From positions 42,988-106,987 of the forward strand of contig DASYFG010000001.1 in assembly GCA_036498565.1 (NCBI GenBank): DNA of 64,000 bases, written 5' to 3'. This DNA comes from DASYFG01 sp036498565 (GTDB taxonomy: Bacteria > Bacillota > Bacilli > Lactobacillales > Lactobacillaceae). The notes beneath the pieces were generated by a model. It worked only from the letters and a program-made list of their open reading frames with translations. It did no database searches and was not told the origin of the DNA. Positions 32,154 to 41,022 of this stretch are shown piece by piece; positions within the stretch are counted from its first letter, which is position 1; each line of letters starts with the position of its first letter. Made by a program: the position numbers and the translations under genes.

Positions 32154-32602
32154 AAGTGATCTTTTTAGAAGATGTTAAAGGCCGCGGTAAGCGCGGTGAA
32201 ATCAAAGACGTGCCTGACGGGTACGCCAACAACTTTTTGTTAAAAAATAACAAGGCCTTGCCCGCCACTCCTGCCAACATTGGTGCGTTGAGCGGTCAAC
32301 AAAAGTCAGAAGACAAGCACGCCGCCGAAGAATTACAAGCGGCCAAAGACTTGAAAGCTTTGTTAGAAGATGGCGAACACGTCGTTGAATTGACAGGAAA
32401 ATCAGGTGCCGACGGTCGTTTGTTTGGTGCAATTTCAACCAAGCAGATCGTGGCTGGTTTGGAAAAGCAATATGGCATTAAAATCGACAAACGCAAGATG
32501 GAATTGGACACGCCAATTCACGCCTTGGGTTACCGTGAAATTCCAACTAAGTTGCACAAAGAAGTGATTGCTAACGTAAAAGTTCACGTGAGCGAAGGGT
32601 AA
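32150..32602 (+). CDS. rplI: 50S ribosomal protein bL9
   Basis: Ribosomal protein L9, 150 aa. The N-terminal RNA-binding domain [20 protein letters not shown] and [13 protein letters not shown] are followed by the long connecting helix and the C-terminal domain ([14 protein letters not shown]). The ATG overlaps the gdpP stop (ATGA), so translation is coupled. Confidence 0.97.
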   Translation: MKVIFLEDVKGRGKRGEIKDVPDGYANNFLLKNNKALPATPANIGALSGQQKSEDKHAAEELQAAKDLKALLEDGEHVVELTGKSGADGRLFGAISTKQIVAGLEKQYGIKIDKRKMELDTPIHALGYREIPTKLHKEVIANVKVHVSEG

Positions 32603-32660
32603 ATTTATCATGATGTTTGGGTCAAACTAAACATCGGTACATAAAACAGGAGTCAGGCGT

Positions 32661-34136
32661 ATGGATAATCCAACCGCAACTGAATATCGGCAAGTGCCGC
32701 AAAACGTTGATGCGGAGCGTTTTGTGCTGGGATCGATTTTATTTGATGTGACCGGCGACGGCGCGATTACCGAGGCGAGCGGCATTTTGATGCCGCAAGA
32801 TTTTTACCAACAAGCCCACCAACAAATTTTCCAAGCGATGATTGAATTGGCCGATGATCAACGGCCAATCGACCCGTTGACTTTGTCGGATAAATTAAGT
32901 GGTAAAAAACAGCTAGAAAACATCGGTGGAATGCAGTATTTGGCAGAATTGGCCAACACGAACCCGACGTCCGCCAACTTGGTTTATTATGCCAATATCG
33001 TGCGGGAAAAATCCGTCCTCCGGCGGATTATCGACAAATTAACGCAAAATGTGCAATTGGCCTTTGAAGAAGATAAAAGCACCGCGGAATTGCTGGCGGA
33101 TTTGAATCGTGATATTGATGGCTTGGCCGAAAACCGCGGCGATGCAGACTTTAAAGATATCAAATCCGTATTGGAAGAAGCGCGCAATGAAATCGAAAAT
33201 GCGTCAAATAACGACAGCGAAGTGACGGGTTTGGCGACCGGTTATCCGGATTTGGATCACTACACGCACGGCTTTAAGTCGGACGAATTGATTATTATCG
33301 CTGCGCGTCCCGCCGTTGGTAAAACCGCCTTTATCCTGAACGTGGCGTTGAACGTGGCCAAAAAAGAGCAACAACCTGTTGTTATTTTTAGTTTGGAAAT
33401 GGGTGCGGTCTCTCTGGTTAACCGTTTGTTAGCGAGTGAAGGGACGATTGACTCAAACCACTTGACCACCGGGCAATTGTCTAACGAAGAATGGGCGTCG
33501 CTCAACATTGCGATGCAAGAATTGGCCAAAACCCAAATCTACATGGACGACACGCCGGGAATCAAAATCAATGAAATCCGCGCGAAACTACGCAAGTTGG
33601 AAAAAGATTTGTTGAATCGGATGTCGCCTGATGAACGAATTGACAACCCCCATCCGGTGGGGATGGTCGTGATTGATTATTTGCAATTGATCGAATCGAA
33701 CAACCACGAAAACCGTCAACAAGAAGTGTCGGATATTTCACGTAGTTTGAAGAAGTTGGCCAAAGAACTTCACGCGCCGGTTTTGGCTTTGAGTCAGCTG
33801 TCGCGTGGTGTGGAACAACGCCAAGACAAGCGACCTGTTTTGTCCGACATTCGTGAATCTGGGTCAATTGAACAAGATGCCGACATCGTTGCGTTCCTGT
33901 ATCGTGATGACTATTACGAGCGCGGCAACGATGATGAAGACAATCAACAAGATCCACGCGATCAGGAAAGTAGTGACATCGGTCCAGTCGAAGTTATTAT
34001 CGAAAAAAACCGTTCGGGTGCGCGTGGCACGGCCACGTTGATGTTTGCTAAGCCGTTTTTCAAATTCTCACCGATTTCATTCCGCGATAATTTTGATATG
34101 AATGCGGGTCCGAACGGGCCACAAAATGGTTGGTAA
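32661..34136 (+). CDS. dnaB: Replicative DNA helicase DnaB
   Basis: The hexameric replication-fork helicase (called DnaC in Bacillus), 491 aa. An N-terminal helical primase-interacting domain (about 10-110), a linker, and a RecA-like domain with Walker A ARPAVGKTAF, VIFSLEMG, VVIDYLQLI and LALSQLSRGVE. There is an acidic insertion (NDDEDNQQDPRDQESSD) before the last strand. CAGGAG is 8 bases before the ATG. Confidence 0.95.
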   Translation: MDNPTATEYRQVPQNVDAERFVLGSILFDVTGDGAITEASGILMPQDFYQQAHQQIFQAMIELADDQRPIDPLTLSDKLSGKKQLENIGGMQYLAELANTNPTSANLVYYANIVREKSVLRRIIDKLTQNVQLAFEEDKSTAELLADLNRDIDGLAENRGDADFKDIKSVLEEARNEIENASNNDSEVTGLATGYPDLDHYTHGFKSDELIIIAARPAVGKTAFILNVALNVAKKEQQPVVIFSLEMGAVSLVNRLLASEGTIDSNHLTTGQLSNEEWASLNIAMQELAKTQIYMDDTPGIKINEIRAKLRKLEKDLLNRMSPDERIDNPHPVGMVVIDYLQLIESNNHENRQQEVSDISRSLKKLAKELHAPVLALSQLSRGVEQRQDKRPVLSDIRESGSIEQDADIVAFLYRDDYYERGNDDEDNQQDPRDQESSDIGPVEVIIEKNRSGARGTATLMFAKPFFKFSPISFRDNFDMNAGPNGPQNGW

Positions 34137-34170
34137 AATAAAAGGACAAATAGTGTCCCTGTAAATCACG

Positions 34171-34203
34171 AAAATCATCTCTTAAAACAAGAGGTGATTT
34201 TTA
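34171..34203 (+). terminator. Intrinsic terminator after dnaB
   Basis: AAAATCATCTCTT pairs with AAGAGGTGATTTT. A small GGACA/TGTCC hairpin lies just before it (34144-34158). Confidence 0.85.
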
Positions 34204-34232
34204 TTTTCTCGCCAATTAACAAACGCCGCACG

Positions 34233-34249
34233 TCAAACGTTCGGAAAAA
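34233..34249 (-). promoter_or_regulatory. PurR-type box upstream of the BMP lipoprotein-like gene
   Basis: The minus strand reads TTTTTCCGAACGTTTG, matching the lactococcal PurBox AWWWCCGAACWWT in its core. It is centred about 83 bases before the predicted transcription start. Confidence 0.5.
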
Positions 34250-34287
34250 TGTGCGTAACCAGCTGGAAATCCCGTCATATCAACGAT

Positions 34288-34317
34288 TTGACAACGAAAA
34301 AACGGACGTGCTATCCT
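34288..34317 (+). promoter_or_regulatory. Promoter of the BMP family gene
   Basis: TTGACA (34288-34293), 18-bp spacer, TATCCT (34312-34317), with a GC-rich 60-nt leader containing short hairpins. Confidence 0.65.
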
Positions 34318-34386
34318 AGATAAATTGTTAAGAAGGCGGACAGCCGGACAAGGGCGCACACGCGCACCTAAACAGAGGAGGAAAAT

Positions 34387-35493
34387 ATGGCAACATTAAG
34401 TCAAAAAATCGGTGCGGGAATCGCAGCGTTGGTCGTTATTGGGGGTGTCGCTTATGCCGTGACACAAAATTCAGGCCAAAAAACAACGAGCAGTGATCAC
34501 ATCAAAGCCGCCATCGTCACTGACGTTGGTGGAATTGATGACAAATCATTCAACCAATCAGCTTGGGAAGGTTTGCAGAGTTTTGGCAAGTCAATCAACG
34601 GCAAGCAAGGCGTCGATTACGCTTATTTCCAATCAAAAACAGCGTCAGATTACAAGACAAACTTCCAATTAGCGCAAAAGCAAAACTTTGATCTGATCGC
34701 GGGTATTGGTTACTCACTCAACAACGCGACGGTTGAAGCAGCCAAGGCGAATCCAAAAACAAAGTTTGTTTTGGTCGACGATATTGACGCCACGAAGCAA
34801 AAGAATTTGGTGAGCGTGATGTTCCGCTCTGAACAATCAGCTTATTTGGTCGGGGTTGCAGCAGCGATTAAAGCCCAAGAAATCGGCGACAAAACGGTTG
34901 GTTTTGTCGGTGGGATTCAAGGCAATATCATCGACGCCTTCCAAGCCGGTTATCAAGCCGGTGTGAAGTCAGTTGATCCGAAGTTGAAAGTTGACGTGCA
35001 ATACGCCGGTTCATTCACGGATTCTGCCAAAGGTAAGTTGATTGCCGACACCATGGTTGCCGGTGGCACGCACGTGATTTTCCACGCCGCTGGTGCAGTT
35101 GGTAACGGCGTGTTCACATCTGCCAAAAACACCGATGCAACTTTGCCAGCCAACAGCAAGGACAAAGTTTGGATGATTGGCGTGGACATGGACCAAAGCG
35201 ATTTGGGTGCGTACACGTCTAAAGACGGTAAAAAGTCGAATTTGACGATGACAAGTTCTTTGACGCAAGTCGGTAATGGCTTGAAAATCATTGCCAAAGA
35301 CTTGGACAAAGGCGAATTCAAGGGTGGTCAAATCATCGGTTATGGTTTGAAAGAAGGCGGTGTTGACATCGTTGAAACTAACTTGAACGCCAAACAAAAA
35401 GCCGCGGTTGCTAAGGCCCGCAAAGCCATTGAAAATGGCGACATCAAAGTCCCAGCGCACCCAGCCGGTTCTAAATTTAACCAAAAGTTCTAA
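34387..35493 (+). CDS. BMP family nucleoside-binding protein of an ABC transporter
   Basis: The extracellular binding protein that hands nucleosides to the NupABC-type transporter encoded downstream (36482-40185). 368 aa; the PnrA/BmpA fold is shown by VTDVGGIDDKSFNQSAWEGL, KFVLVDDID, VGFVGGIQGNIIDAFQAGY and IIGYGLKEGGVDIV. The N-terminal 25 residues are a hydrophobic membrane span with no lipobox Cys, so unlike most relatives it is not a lipoprotein and is probably held by an uncleaved anchor. GAGGAGG lies 6 bases before the ATG. Confidence 0.9.
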   Translation: MATLSQKIGAGIAALVVIGGVAYAVTQNSGQKTTSSDHIKAAIVTDVGGIDDKSFNQSAWEGLQSFGKSINGKQGVDYAYFQSKTASDYKTNFQLAQKQNFDLIAGIGYSLNNATVEAAKANPKTKFVLVDDIDATKQKNLVSVMFRSEQSAYLVGVAAAIKAQEIGDKTVGFVGGIQGNIIDAFQAGYQAGVKSVDPKLKVDVQYAGSFTDSAKGKLIADTMVAGGTHVIFHAAGAVGNGVFTSAKNTDATLPANSKDKVWMIGVDMDQSDLGAYTSKDGKKSNLTMTSSLTQVGNGLKIIAKDLDKGEFKGGQIIGYGLKEGGVDIVETNLNAKQKAAVAKARKAIENGDIKVPAHPAGSKFNQKF

Positions 35494-35496
35494 ACA

Positions 35497-35533
35497 AAAA
35501 ACAGCGTAGTCAAAGACTGGCGCTGTTTTTTTA
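35497..35533 (+). terminator. Intrinsic terminator
   Basis: ACAGCG (35501-35506) pairs with CGCTGT (35521-35526) with A/T flanks. It separates the binding-protein gene from the rest. Confidence 0.8.
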
Positions 35534-35726
35534 TCTTGGGAGAATAAGTTAAGAGGAGAATATGAGTTGGTGCTACGCACCGAAAATTAAACGCTGGTTG
35601 GGTTCGATCGCTGGCCCTCCTTTTCTTGATGTTTTTTATTATGCCGTGCCGAGATTAAAACGAGTTAAACTGGGGATTAAGCGAAAAATAAATGTTATAA
35701 TTGAACCAAATAAAGGAGGATTTATC

Positions 35727-36299
35727 ATGACAGATATCGCGATTAACTGGGCCAAAACTGCGCTGGTTGTGATTGATTTACAAAAAAATATTGCCGGCAT
35801 TGACGGTTTAAAACCTTACAGTGGTGCCGATGTGGTGGCGCGCAATGATGAACTGATTGCAGCACTTCAAGACAAAATTGGTTTGATCGCCTTGGTGAAC
35901 GTCGGACCAACGTCAGCCGATGCCGGTGAAATGTTAGCACCAACTATCGACAGTCCCGCATCAGCACGCCCTTCCGCGCCAGATACCATGGATTTGGTTG
36001 TCGATGTACCCAAAACAACTAATGTTGTGCGCGTCACGAAACACAACTGGGGTGCTTTTTACGGCACAGATTTGGATGCGCAATTGCGGCGTCGCGGGAT
36101 TGACACGTTGATTTTGACAGGGATTGCTACGACGATTGGCGTGGACACGACCGCGCGAGAAGCGTTCCAACATGGTTACAACCAAATTATTATTGAAGAT
36201 GCCATCACTGACTTTGACGCGGAATTGCATGCGCAAATCGTCACGAAGATTTTCCCACGCTTTGCACAAGTGCGGCAATTGGCTGATTTATTAGATTAA
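35727..36299 (+). CDS. Isochorismatase family protein lacking the catalytic cysteine
   Basis: A 190-aa isochorismatase-fold hydrolase. The Asp strand (TALVVIDLQKNI) and a Lys-containing VVRVTKHNWGAF are present. Where cysteine hydrolases have an invariant Cys, this reads GIATTIGVDTTAREAF, with Gly, as in true isochorismatases such as EntB. Substrate unknown. ATG at 35727 has AAAGGAGG and a TGTTATAAT promoter (-10 at 35695-35700) just upstream. The frame is open further upstream to an ATG at 35562 that also has AGAGGAG, so a longer form with 55 extra basic residues cannot be ruled out. Confidence 0.75.
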   Translation: MTDIAINWAKTALVVIDLQKNIAGIDGLKPYSGADVVARNDELIAALQDKIGLIALVNVGPTSADAGEMLAPTIDSPASARPSAPDTMDLVVDVPKTTNVVRVTKHNWGAFYGTDLDAQLRRRGIDTLILTGIATTIGVDTTAREAFQHGYNQIIIEDAITDFDAELHAQIVTKIFPRFAQVRQLADLLD

Positions 36300-36352
36300 G
36301 TTGAAAAGTTCGCTTGTAAAAGCGGGCTTTTTCATTGTCTGCACATCAAAAT

Positions 36353-36378
36353 CCGAACGATTTAAAATTGATGTTCGG
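36353..36378. promoter_or_regulatory. Pair of inverted PurR-type boxes
   Basis: AATCCGAACGATT and, inverted, AAACCGAACATC, with cores at 36353-36358 and 36373-36378. The first core is about 76 bases before the predicted start of transcription from the extended -10 TGGTAAAAT (36416-36424), the distance at which PurR activates in lactococci. Confidence 0.6.
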
Positions 36379-36481
36379 TTTTATAACATGAGACATTTAT
36401 TTTCGTTTTAATTTCTGGTAAAATTATTGATTAAGTGGGCGTACCTTTAAGCGCCGCAAATCAAAAGGATAGGTGAGCAAA

Positions 36482-38086
36482 ATGACCGCAGATAAACAAA
36501 CGGCCGCACCGGTCATCGAAATGCGTCATATCGTCAAGCAATTTGGCGAATTCCGCGCAAACGACGATATTAATTTGGAAGTACGTAAGGGAGAAATCCA
36601 TGCGTTGCTTGGTGAAAACGGTGCCGGTAAGTCAACGTTGATGAACATTTTGACTGGTTTGTTGCAACCCACCGAAGGGGACATTTTAATTAATGGCCAA
36701 AAAGTGACGGTTGATTCACCAACCAAAGCCGCCCAGTTGGGCATCGGCATGGTGCACCAACATTTTATGTTGATTGACGCTTTTTCTGTGACGGAAAACA
36801 TTGTTTTGGGGTCTGAAACGACCAAAGGTTTGGCGCTAGACACGAAAACTGCGGCTGCCCAAATCACAGATTTGTCGGTAAAATACGGTTTGCAAGTTGA
36901 TCCAACGGCCAAAGTCGCTGATATTTCAGTTGGTCAACAACAACGTGTCGAAATTTTGAAGACGTTGTATCGTGGCGCTGACATTTTGATTTTTGACGAA
37001 CCAACTGCCGTTTTGACACCACAAGAAATTGGCGAATTGATTGACATCATGCACAGTTTGGCAGCTGAAGGCAAGTCAATCATCTTAATCACGCACAAAC
37101 TCGACGAAATCCGTGCGGCAGCTGATCGCGTGACGGTTATTCGTGCGGGTCAATCAATTGAAACTTTCCCGGTTGCCGGTGTTTCATCACAAGAATTGGC
37201 TGATTTGATGGTTGGTCGTGAAGTGAGCTTCAAAACGGAAAAAGTTGCCGCGCAAGTGGGCGATGTGGTTTTGGATTTGCAAGACGTGACGGTGGCTGAT
37301 GCACGTGGCGTGGATGCGGTTAACGGCTTGACGTTGGACGTACGTGCTGGTGAAATTGTCGGGCTTGCCGGAATTGACGGTAACGGTCAAACAGAATTAA
37401 TCCAAGCCATCACAGGTTTGACACCAATCAAAAACGGTCATGTCACGTTGAACGGTGTGGATATCACCAACAAAGCGCCCCGTAAAATTACGGAAAGCGG
37501 CGTGGGTCACGTGCCAGAAGATCGTCACCGTTTTGGAATGCAAACAGACATGACTTTGGCTGAAAACATGGCGTTGCAGACTTATTATAAGCAACCTATT
37601 TCAAAAAACGGCGTGTTGAACAGCAAAGAGATGGATGATTTGGCTAATCGTTTGACGGAACAATTCGACGTGCGTTCAGCCGGCATTCACGTTACGGGTG
37701 GTTCATTGTCTGGTGGAAACCAACAAAAGGCCGTTTTGGCGCGTGAATTGAATCGTGACAATAGCTTGGTGATTGTGGCGCAACCAACACGTGGTTTGGA
37801 CGTTGGTGCGATTGAATATATCCACGGCCAATTGATTAAGCAACGTACGGAAGGCAAAGCCGTTTTGGTGGTGAGTTTTGAATTGGATGAAATTTTGAAC
37901 TTATCAGACCGGATTGCGGTGATCAACTCTGGTAAAATCGTGGGAATCGTTGACGCCAAGGATACGAACAAACAAGAACTTGGTTTGTTAATGACCGGCA
38001 TGAGTGTGGCTGAAGCGCGCGCTGCGATTGCGGCGGGACAAGCACCAGAAGTGCCAGCTGAACTTGAAGAAGTGACGCAATTTTAA
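36482..38086 (+). CDS. nupA: Nucleoside ABC transporter ATPase (NupA-like, two nucleotide-binding domains)
   Basis: The energising subunit of a BMP-type nucleoside importer, 534 aa. The first NBD has LLGENGAGKSTLMNIL, DISVGQQQRVEILKTLYR and DILIFDEPTAVLT. The second has the degenerate Walker A GIDGNGQTEL and SLSGGNQQKAVLARELNRD, as in the sugar/nucleoside CUT2-like class. ATG at 36482 is preferred because AGGTGA lies 5 bases upstream; a GTG at 36473 in frame is possible. It is followed closely by two permease genes. Confidence 0.92.
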   Translation: MTADKQTAAPVIEMRHIVKQFGEFRANDDINLEVRKGEIHALLGENGAGKSTLMNILTGLLQPTEGDILINGQKVTVDSPTKAAQLGIGMVHQHFMLIDAFSVTENIVLGSETTKGLALDTKTAAAQITDLSVKYGLQVDPTAKVADISVGQQQRVEILKTLYRGADILIFDEPTAVLTPQEIGELIDIMHSLAAEGKSIILITHKLDEIRAAADRVTVIRAGQSIETFPVAGVSSQELADLMVGREVSFKTEKVAAQVGDVVLDLQDVTVADARGVDAVNGLTLDVRAGEIVGLAGIDGNGQTELIQAITGLTPIKNGHVTLNGVDITNKAPRKITESGVGHVPEDRHRFGMQTDMTLAENMALQTYYKQPISKNGVLNSKEMDDLANRLTEQFDVRSAGIHVTGGSLSGGNQQKAVLARELNRDNSLVIVAQPTRGLDVGAIEYIHGQLIKQRTEGKAVLVVSFELDEILNLSDRIAVINSGKIVGIVDAKDTNKQELGLLMTGMSVAEARAAIAAGQAPEVPAELEEVTQF

Positions 38087-38101
38087 GCGAGGTAAAAAAT
38101 A

Positions 38102-39226
38102 ATGAATACTGCTATTAAAAAGACGCCGCTTTCTGTGTCGCTCTATTCCGTTTTGTTCGGTTTGGTGGTCGGTGCGTTGATTATGTTGGCGTTTGGCTAC
38201 AATCCATTGCAGGGTTACACGGCGTTGTTGAGCTCGGCTTTGGGATCAACACAAGACATTGGTGAAGTATTACGCGCGATGACACCATTGATTTTGACGG
38301 CGTTGGGCTTTACAGTTGCTAGTTCGGCTGGTTTTTTCAACATTGGTTTGTCAGGACAAGCCTTGGCTGGTTGGTTGATTGCGGTGTGGTTTGCCTTGGT
38401 CAATCCCGGTTTGTCAGCTTGGTTGTTGATTCCCGGCGCGTTGATTTTGGGTACGTTGGCTGGTGCAGTGGCCGGGGCAATTCCTGGTTGGTTGCGCGCG
38501 CAATTCGGGGCGAGTGAAGTGATCGTGACAATTATGATGAACTACATCATTTTATTTGTTACAAACAACACAATTCAAACCGTCATGAGCAACAAAATCA
38601 AAGACAACTCCGAAGCTACCAAATTGGTGGGCAACAACGCGAGCTTGAAGTTGGACTGGTTAACGAATTTGACGCAAGGTTCAAGTATTTCAAGTGGGAT
38701 TTTTATTTCTTTGTTGGTGCTAGTGTTGATCTGGTTTGTGATGAACAAGACGACATTGGGCTTTGAAATTCGTGCGGTTGGGTTGAACCCTGATGCAGCG
38801 CGCTACTCAGGAATTTCTGCGAAGCGCACGGCGATTGTGGCGATGGCGATTTCCGGTGGTTTGGCTGGTTTGGCCGGCACGATTGAAGGTTTGGGTAACT
38901 ACGGCAACATTTTCGTGCAAAACTCAGCGCCTGATATTGGTTTTAACGGGATGTCCGTTGCTTTGTTGGGGAACAGCTCATATCTTGGTATTTTAGCGGC
39001 GGCCGCTTTGTTCTCAATTTTGCAAATCGGTGGTTTGGGAATGCCGCAAATTTCTGGTGTGCCGTTTGAATTGGTAAACATCATTATCGCGTCAATTATC
39101 TTCTTCGTCGGAGCAAACTACTTAATTCGTTTGTTACAAGCCCGCGTGAAGGAATTTGATGAAAAATCTGCTGCCAAAGAAGCAGCTAAAAAAGCTGAAA
39201 AGCAAGCAACGAAAGGCGGTGCCTAA
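38102..39226 (+). CDS. nupB: Nucleoside ABC transporter permease (NupB-like)
   Basis: One of two membrane subunits of the nucleoside importer, 374 aa, with about nine hydrophobic segments and the BPD_transp_2 features GFFNIGLSGQALAGW, ASEVIVTIMMNYII and GLNPDAARYSGIS (the EAA-like loop). The C-terminal 25 residues are charged (KEFDEKSAAKEAAKKAEKQ). 15 bases after the ATPase gene and 2 before the next permease. Confidence 0.9.
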   Translation: MNTAIKKTPLSVSLYSVLFGLVVGALIMLAFGYNPLQGYTALLSSALGSTQDIGEVLRAMTPLILTALGFTVASSAGFFNIGLSGQALAGWLIAVWFALVNPGLSAWLLIPGALILGTLAGAVAGAIPGWLRAQFGASEVIVTIMMNYIILFVTNNTIQTVMSNKIKDNSEATKLVGNNASLKLDWLTNLTQGSSISSGIFISLLVLVLIWFVMNKTTLGFEIRAVGLNPDAARYSGISAKRTAIVAMAISGGLAGLAGTIEGLGNYGNIFVQNSAPDIGFNGMSVALLGNSSYLGILAAAALFSILQIGGLGMPQISGVPFELVNIIIASIIFFVGANYLIRLLQARVKEFDEKSAAKEAAKKAEKQATKGGA

Positions 39227-39228
39227 TC

Positions 39229-40185
39229 ATGACTTTGACAAATATGTTAGCCTTGATCATCTCAAGCACGTTGGTTTATTCAGCACCGTTGATTTTCACG
39301 GCAATCGGGGGCACATTCTCTGAACGCGGTGGGGTTGTCAACGTTGGTTTGGAAGGGATGATGACGATTGGTGCGTTTGCAGCGACGGTCTTCAACTTGA
39401 CCTTTGCCAAAGACTTTGGGGCGGCCACGCCTTGGTTAGGTCTTTTGGTCGGTGGTGTTGCGGGGATGATTTTCTCTTTGTTGCATGCCGTAGCGACGGT
39501 TACTTTGCGCGCGGACCACATTATTTCTGGAACGGTCATCAATTTGATGGCACCGGCTTTGGGTGTGTTTTTGATCAAAGTTTTGTATGGCAAAGGGCAA
39601 TCTGATCCGATTTCTGCAAGCTTTGGTTATGCCGATGTGCCGGTTTTGGACAAAATTCCCTTTATCGGGCCAATCTTCTTCCAAAACACGTCAAGCACGG
39701 CTTGGGTGGCGATTATCGTGGCCTTTATTGCGTGGTATGTGATTTTTAAGATGCGTTACGGTTTGCGTTTGCGCTCAGTGGGTGAAAACCCGCAAGCTGC
39801 TGACACGCTTGGCTTGAACGTTTATCGCTTGCGTTATTCTGGTGTTGTGATTTCTGGTTTGTTCGGTGGTGTTGGTGGCGCGGTCGTTGCTGAATCAATT
39901 GCTTTGAACTTCAGTGCGACAACGATTGCCGGACAAGGATTTATGGCGTTGGCAGCGATGATTTTTGGTCGTTGGAACCCAATTGGGGCGATGTTGGCCG
40001 CTTTGTTCTTCGGGGCGTCACAATCTTTGGCGGTTGTCGGGGCACAATTGCCAGGTTTGAAAGAAATTCCCTCAATCTACTTGCAAATCGCGCCTTACGT
40101 GGTGACGATTATCGTGTTGGTGTTCTTCTTCGGTAAGACACAAGCACCAAAGGCAGACGGTGTGAACTATATCAAAGCCGCCTAA
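39229..40185 (+). CDS. nupC: Nucleoside ABC transporter permease (NupC-like)
   Basis: Second membrane subunit, 318 aa, with ERGGVVNVGLEGMMTIGAF, RADHIISGTVINLMAP and GENPQAADTLGLNV. It starts two bases after the previous stop and ends at a strong terminator. Confidence 0.9.
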   Translation: MTLTNMLALIISSTLVYSAPLIFTAIGGTFSERGGVVNVGLEGMMTIGAFAATVFNLTFAKDFGAATPWLGLLVGGVAGMIFSLLHAVATVTLRADHIISGTVINLMAPALGVFLIKVLYGKGQSDPISASFGYADVPVLDKIPFIGPIFFQNTSSTAWVAIIVAFIAWYVIFKMRYGLRLRSVGENPQAADTLGLNVYRLRYSGVVISGLFGGVGGAVVAESIALNFSATTIAGQGFMALAAMIFGRWNPIGAMLAALFFGASQSLAVVGAQLPGLKEIPSIYLQIAPYVVTIIVLVFFFGKTQAPKADGVNYIKAA

Positions 40186-40198
40186 GGTGGTTGCAAAT

Positions 40199-40225
40199 AA
40201 AAAGCGCGGTCAACCGCGCTTTTTG
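40199..40225 (+). terminator. Intrinsic terminator of the nucleoside transporter operon
   Basis: AAAAAGCGCGGT pairs with ACCGCGCTTTTT. Confidence 0.9.
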
Positions 40226-40239
40226 TATAGGAGATAATA

Positions 40240-40995
40240 ATGAAAATTGGATTTTTAGGGGCCGGTCACATGGCTCAAGCAATGATAAAAGGTTGGCTCA
40301 AAGCTGGATTTGCCCCCGGCGATATTTTGGTGAATTCACCACGTTCGGCCGCACAGCTGGAGGCTGATTTGGATGTTGTGGCTGGTGGTTTAGAAACGGT
40401 GACGGCGCAAAGTGACGTGCTGGTGTTGGCGTTTTTGCCACAACATTTGCCAAATTTAGCCGCGGAAATTAACGCACATTTGCGACCAGAAACGGTGGTT
40501 GTTTCCGTGTTAGGTAGCACGCGTTTGGCGGAATTACAGGCTGCGTTGCCGGTTGCTCAAACGGTGGTGCGTACGTTGCCAAACGTGGCGGTGGCGCAAA
40601 ATGTTGGGATTACAGCATTGGCGGGAGAATCAGCCAACCGCGCCAAGGTTCAAGCTTTGTTAGAAAGTTTGGGCACGGTCATTGTCAGCGATGAGGCACA
40701 AATGCCAATCATCAGCGCCCTGGCGGGGTCTGGCCCAGCCTTTGTGGCGGAATTTATGGAAAGTTTGGCCAAGGCCGGCGTTAAGTACGGTTTGACCAAA
40801 CAAGATGCGAGCGCGTTGGTTCGCCAATTGCTGGTGGGCACGGTTGCGATTAGCGAACGGCAATCCTTCACGGATTTGGTCGATCAAGTCGCCAGCCCCG
40901 GCGGATCAACGATTGCCGGTGTGTTAAGTTTGGAAGCGGATGCGCTGTCTGGCACGGTTGTGCGGGCAATTGATGCGACAATTGATGCACAATAA
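40240..40995 (+). CDS. proC: Pyrroline-5-carboxylate reductase
   Basis: Last step of proline synthesis: reduces pyrroline-5-carboxylate with NAD(P)H. 251 aa, with the Rossmann start KIGFLGAGHMAQAMIKGW, VVRTLPNVAVAQNVG, and the signature SALAGSGPAFVAEFMESL...SPGGSTIAGV. No proA or proB is nearby. TAGGAG is 7 bases before the ATG. Confidence 0.93.
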   Translation: MKIGFLGAGHMAQAMIKGWLKAGFAPGDILVNSPRSAAQLEADLDVVAGGLETVTAQSDVLVLAFLPQHLPNLAAEINAHLRPETVVVSVLGSTRLAELQAALPVAQTVVRTLPNVAVAQNVGITALAGESANRAKVQALLESLGTVIVSDEAQMPIISALAGSGPAFVAEFMESLAKAGVKYGLTKQDASALVRQLLVGTVAISERQSFTDLVDQVASPGGSTIAGVLSLEADALSGTVVRAIDATIDAQ

Positions 40996-41022
40996 AAAGC
41001 AGTCGTGATGACTGCTTTTTTA
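40994..41022. terminator. Bidirectional intrinsic terminator
   Basis: AAAAAGCAGTC pairs with GACTGCTTTTT between converging proC and treR. Confidence 0.9.

Noticed and set aside
35011..35580. 189-codon minus-strand frame crossing a terminator
   Set aside because: Overlaps the strongly supported BMP gene and runs through an intrinsic terminator; no promoter or ribosome site.
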